From positions 1 to 8,881 of the forward strand of contig PATG01000100.1 of NCBI GenBank assembly GCA_002713555.1: 8,881 nucleotides of DNA, given 5' to 3'. The position numbers and the translations under genes are program-made. This DNA is from Planctomycetaceae bacterium. GTDB taxonomy: Bacteria > Planctomycetota > Planctomycetia > Pirellulales > Lacipirellulaceae. Below are positions 6,430 to 8,881 of the stretch, one piece after another; the first letter of the stretch is position 1; the number at the start of each line of letters is the position of its first letter. A model generated the notes under the pieces. The model was not told the DNA's origin. It made no database searches and saw only the letters and a list, made by a program, of their open reading frames with translations.

Positions 6430-7377
6430 TTACCGGTGTTCGAGATTCTCGGCAGCCAGCAGGATAGCGCCCACAGGAACTACTTCATCACCATAATGCG
6501 TCAATTCAATTCGGGTGGAGTCTTTGAAGGGGGCATAAACGAGCGGCCTGATGCGCTCGCGGATCGCATTCAACAATGGCTGCCCAACACGAGACAATCC
6601 CCCGCCGATTACGATGACGTCCGGATTCAACACGGCAATGATATTCGACATGGCGCGCGCATAGCAGTCGAGAAAGTCGTCAACAACTTCGGTAGCCCTA
6701 ATGTCCCCAGCTTGCCAGGCTGCGAATAAATGGCGGGCATCGATATCCTCGACCTTCTCGGCCTTTTGCCAAAGAGCGGAGTTCGTGTCTTGTCTGGCAG
6801 CGTCCCGGGCACACGCGTTGAGTGACCAACCCGAGCAGAAGTCTTCCAGGATTCCATGACGTTGTTGCCTGGAGGAATACACTCGGGTGTGCCCCACTTC
6901 CATGGCTCCGCCTGATCGCTCGTAAAGCTTTCCGTCGAAAACCAGGCCGCCACCAATTCCACTGCCAATATTTGTATAGAACACACAATGATCGTCTTTG
7001 CGCGATGCAACACGCGCCTCAGCCAAGGCGGCGACGTCCGTATCATTGCCAATCATGCAAGGAATACCGAAAGTTGTCTCGGCCCATTTTTTAAGTGGGA
7101 AGTTATCCCAACCCACAACATGATTGCTCTTGGTCACAGTCCCCTGAAGTGCATTGATGGGTCCGCCAAATCCAATGCCCGAGCCAGCCGGCGGGTCCTC
7201 ACAGGACTTCAGCAATTCTTCAATCATCTCTTCCAGCTGGTTGACAATGGCGGTGGCGCCCCCTTCCGGGTTGGCAGAGGTTTGCGATAGGTGAGCGATT
7301 CTTCCGCAAGAGTCACCTAAGGCTGCTTGTAACTTTGTGCCGCCGATTTCAATACCGAGCAGGAGAGGTTGGTTCAT
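6430..7377 (-). CDS. ROK-family sugar kinase lacking the zinc-binding cysteines
   Basis: This 315-residue ROK protein has the length of glucokinase/N-acetylhexosamine kinases and no N-terminal helix-turn-helix, so it is a kinase rather than a NagC/Xyl repressor type. Visible parts: the phosphate-binding GIEIGGTK (8-15), GNDTDVAALAE (110-120) with likely catalytic Asp112, GSGIGGG (138-144), and EVGHTRV (160-166) with the sugar-contacting Glu and His. The C-terminal nucleotide site has VIGGGLS (256-262). The usual CxCGxxGCxE zinc loop after the His is replaced by SSRQQRHGILEDFCSG (168-183), so only one Cys remains and zinc cannot be bound in the usual way. It follows the SIS-domain gene with a 42-base gap and is the last gene of the run that starts with the sulfatase. 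The substrate is probably a hexose or aminosugar, but this is not shown by the sequence. Confidence 0.9.
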   Translation of the reverse strand: MNQPLLLGIEIGGTKLQAALGDSCGRIAHLSQTSANPEGGATAIVNQLEEMIEELLKSCEDPPAGSGIGFGGPINALQGTVTKSNHVVGWDNFPLKKWAETTFGIPCMIGNDTDVAALAEARVASRKDDHCVFYTNIGSGIGGGLVFDGKLYERSGGAMEVGHTRVYSSRQQRHGILEDFCSGWSLNACARDAARQDTNSALWQKAEKVEDIDARHLFAAWQAGDIRATEVVDDFLDCYARAMSNIIAVLNPDVIVIGGGLSRVGQPLLNAIRERIRPLVYAPFKDSTRIELTHYGDEVVPVGAILLAAENLEHR

Positions 7378-7419
7378 AGAAATGGCGACCGGTCAAACAG
7401 TGGATGTAAGTTGGGCGAC

Positions 7420-8025
7420 TTAAGCGTAGCGCCCTACAGAATTGATGCGTGCAAAAACATCATTGAGGACCCAATGGAACAAACACAAGTGAATACTTTC
7501 GACCATTCCCATATCGTCCAGGGCAACGTGCAAACCGTCCTGTTGCATCGCTTTTAACTTCCCTCCGTTATAGCCGGTCAGTCCAAACGTTTTCAAGTCA
7601 TGCCGATTGGCCCAATCGACGGCCTGGAGCACATTCGGGCTGTTCCCCGATCCGCTGATAGCAATCACCACATCACCACGAGAACCGTAATTCATCAACT
7701 GTTGGACAAAGATCTGATCGTAGGCAAGATCATTGCCCACAGCCATCAGCCAGCCAGCGTTATCGGTAAGGCTGAGTACTTTCAGGCGTTTTTTGGACTC
7801 GTCTTTCAGATCGGCTTCATCGAGAGTGCTCTTGCCCAGATCTTCTGCCATATGGCTAGCCGTTGTGCCCGATCCACCGTTGCCAAAGAGGAACACCCAT
7901 TTTTCCTGTTGCCATGCTTCATAAATGAGGTCGGCCCAGTGCGTCATCGCCTGGCTATCGACTCGGCCGATTTCTTCATTCAAACGGGTCAGGTAATTGT
8001 TTTCGTCGAGTGAAGCGCCCAGCAT
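7420..8025 (-). CDS. SIS-domain sugar-phosphate isomerase, GmhA-like
   Basis: This 201-residue single-SIS protein has the length and layout of sedoheptulose-7-phosphate isomerase GmhA. It carries FGNGGSG (47-53), HMAEDL (58-63) with Glu61 matching the GmhA acid/base Glu, SLTDNAGWLMAVGND (85-99), SGSGNSPNVL (124-133), LTGYNGGKL (149-157) and VESIHLCLFH (175-184), whose His179 matches the second catalytic residue. It probably interconverts a ketose and an aldose phosphate in the cytosol. A frame begins further upstream at a TTG (8166), but it would overlap the sulfatase end by 80 bases and adds a segment unlike the family, so the ATG at 8025 is preferred; no strong Shine-Dalgarno is seen. It sits between the sulfatase (61-base gap) and the ROK kinase. 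The role may be heptose synthesis or, given the context, use of a desulfated sugar; the sequence does not decide. Confidence 0.87.
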   Translation of the reverse strand: MLGASLDENNYLTRLNEEIGRVDSQAMTHWADLIYEAWQQEKWVFLFGNGGSGTTASHMAEDLGKSTLDEADLKDESKKRLKVLSLTDNAGWLMAVGNDLAYDQIFVQQLMNYGSRGDVVIAISGSGNSPNVLQAVDWANRHDLKTFGLTGYNGGKLKAMQQDGLHVALDDMGMVESIHLCLFHWVLNDVFARINSVGRYA

Positions 8026-8086
8026 GGTAAGTTGCTTTTCTAGAGAGGATGAGGATGTAAAAAAGATGAAAAAAATGAGTCGCAGC

Positions 8087-8881
8087 TCAATTGCTTTTGG
8101 GAATAAAACTAACATTTGTCTGGTCGGCGACGAGATCACGTGTGCTCCGAGCCCTGCATGTATCAAACAATCTTTGCAGTTTTTTCACGATTTCACCGTG
8201 CTTGGCCGCCACGTTCTTGGTTTCTGCTCGGTCTTGCTCAAGATTGTACAGTTCGGGCGCTTTTTCCTTAATCAACACCAGCTTCCACGGCCCTTGCTGG
8301 ATGGCAAAGTCGCCCGTATGTGGACAATTATGAATCACGAAAGGGCGTGCCGGTTCTTGAGGTGGCTTCCCTTGAAGCACATGGGCAAAGCTGAAACTGT
8401 CTTCGAAGGCCTCGGGAATCTCACTGCCGACCACATCGGCTAACGTAGCCGGTATGTCGACAAGATCCAGTAGCGCATCGGATTCGCTGCCCCGAGACAC
8501 CACACCAGGCCACCGAACCACCATCGGGATGCGCACTCCACCTTCGTAAACGGTCCCTTTTTCGTCGCGCAACCCACCCGTCATGTCGTGGGCCTTCAAC
8601 TCTGCTGCCCACAATTCGATAATGGTGGGGCCATTGTCGCTGGTGAACATCACCAAAGTGTCTTCGGCGATTCCTTCGCGCTCCAAAGCGTCTAGTACCT
8701 CTCCTACGCACCAGTCCAGCTCCTGAATGAAATCGCCTCGCAGACCCGATTTGGCCGTGCAGTGGAAATCAGGGTGTGGGCGGATAAACGTGTGCGGGTG
8801 GTGCGGAAAGAAGAACAGGCAAAACGGGTCGTCCGAATTCCGCTCAATATAATCCACGGCCTTTGCCGTAAGATTTTTTCC
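8087..8881 (-). CDS. Type I sulfatase, C-terminal part (N-terminus outside the window)
   Basis: The frame is open from the window end to a TGA at 8089-8087, giving 264 residues. These cover the second half of a formylglycine-dependent sulfatase that hydrolyses sulfate esters, probably on a carbohydrate. Numbered from the window edge, there are PHHPH (26-30), the metal-binding SDNGP (81-85), and GLRDEKGTVYEGGVRIP (103-119) with the conserved active-site Lys108 and the EGG turn. The C-terminal subdomain ends with GPWKLVLI and ELYNLEQDRAETKNVA, typical of the family. A GTG at 8857 could be taken as a start, but coding clearly continues upstream of it, so the gene is partial rather than truncated. 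The CxPSR modification site and any signal peptide lie outside the window. The gene heads the run with the SIS and ROK genes; most bacterial sulfatases of this type are exported. Confidence 0.93.
   Translation of the reverse strand, partial: GKNLTAKAVDYIERNSDDPFCLFFFPHHPHTFIRPHPDFHCTAKSGLRGDFIQELDWCVGEVLDALEREGIAEDTLVMFTSDNGPTIIELWAAELKAHDMTGGLRDEKGTVYEGGVRIPMVVRWPGVVSRGSESDALLDLVDIPATLADVVGSEIPEAFEDSFSFAHVLQGKPPQEPARPFVIHNCPHTGDFAIQQGPWKLVLIKEKAPELYNLEQDRAETKNVAAKHGEIVKKLQRLFDTCRARSTRDLVADQTNVSFIPKSN

Noticed and set aside
8041..8080. A-rich/T-rich tract between the sulfatase and SIS genes read as a terminator
   Set aside because: On the coding strand it gives T-runs after the sulfatase stop, but no stem precedes them, so it is more likely just an A+T-rich spacer.
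8026..8166. 47-residue N-terminal extension of the SIS-domain protein from a TTG at 8166
   Set aside because: It overlaps the sulfatase end by 80 bases, and GmhA-type proteins have no such segment; the ATG at 8025 gives the family length.

Overview
The window is about 50% G+C by eye and fully bacterial in style, with seven complete or partial protein genes on one strand and two on the other. The gene content suggests a heterotrophic degrader of sulfated polysaccharides, most likely Planctomycetota (Pirellulales-like). The grounds are a type I sulfatase beside sugar-phosphate genes, a ROK kinase without its zinc cysteines, a long KDG-kinase of the planctomycete/Bacteroidetes type, and mostly weak Shine-Dalgarno sites. 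This lineage call is inference; no rRNA or other marker gene is present.

Left part (1-3405) is a sugar-acid module in two divergent transcription units around a 261-base intergenic region (1325-1585). Leftward: an HpcH/HpaI-type class II pyruvate aldolase (TTG start with a good Shine-Dalgarno), then an RraA-like protein cut by the window edge. Rightward: a KDPG/KHG aldolase (eda-like), then a PfkB-family 2-keto-3-deoxygluconate kinase (kdgK-like). The kinase and the Eda-type aldolase form the classical end of uronate/KDG catabolism (KDG to KDPG to pyruvate plus glyceraldehyde-3-phosphate). The HpaI and RraA families cleave related 4-hydroxy-2-oxo acids to pyruvate. The divergent region holds two inverted repeats that could be operators for a local regulator.

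Middle part (3484-6075) is a large leftward gene, convergent with kdgK, for an exported M1-family zinc aminopeptidase (863 residues from the preferred start). It carries a signal peptide, a GGMEH exopeptidase motif and HExxH-18-E. The 354 bases upstream (6076-6429) have no credible gene, but contain a 16-bp palindrome and a 13-bp direct repeat with a 16-base period.

Right part (6430-8881) is a leftward run, presumably one operon: sulfatase (N-terminal half outside the window), then a SIS-domain GmhA-like sugar-phosphate isomerase, then a ROK-family sugar kinase. A plausible flow is desulfation of a sugar, then phosphorylation by the ROK kinase and isomerisation by the SIS protein.

No tRNA, rRNA, CRISPR array, insertion sequence or defence system was seen. 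No clearly novel system is evident. The most useful leads are active-site variations in the Eda-like aldolase and the ROK protein, the pairing of aldolase families, and the two regulatory-looking intergenic regions.
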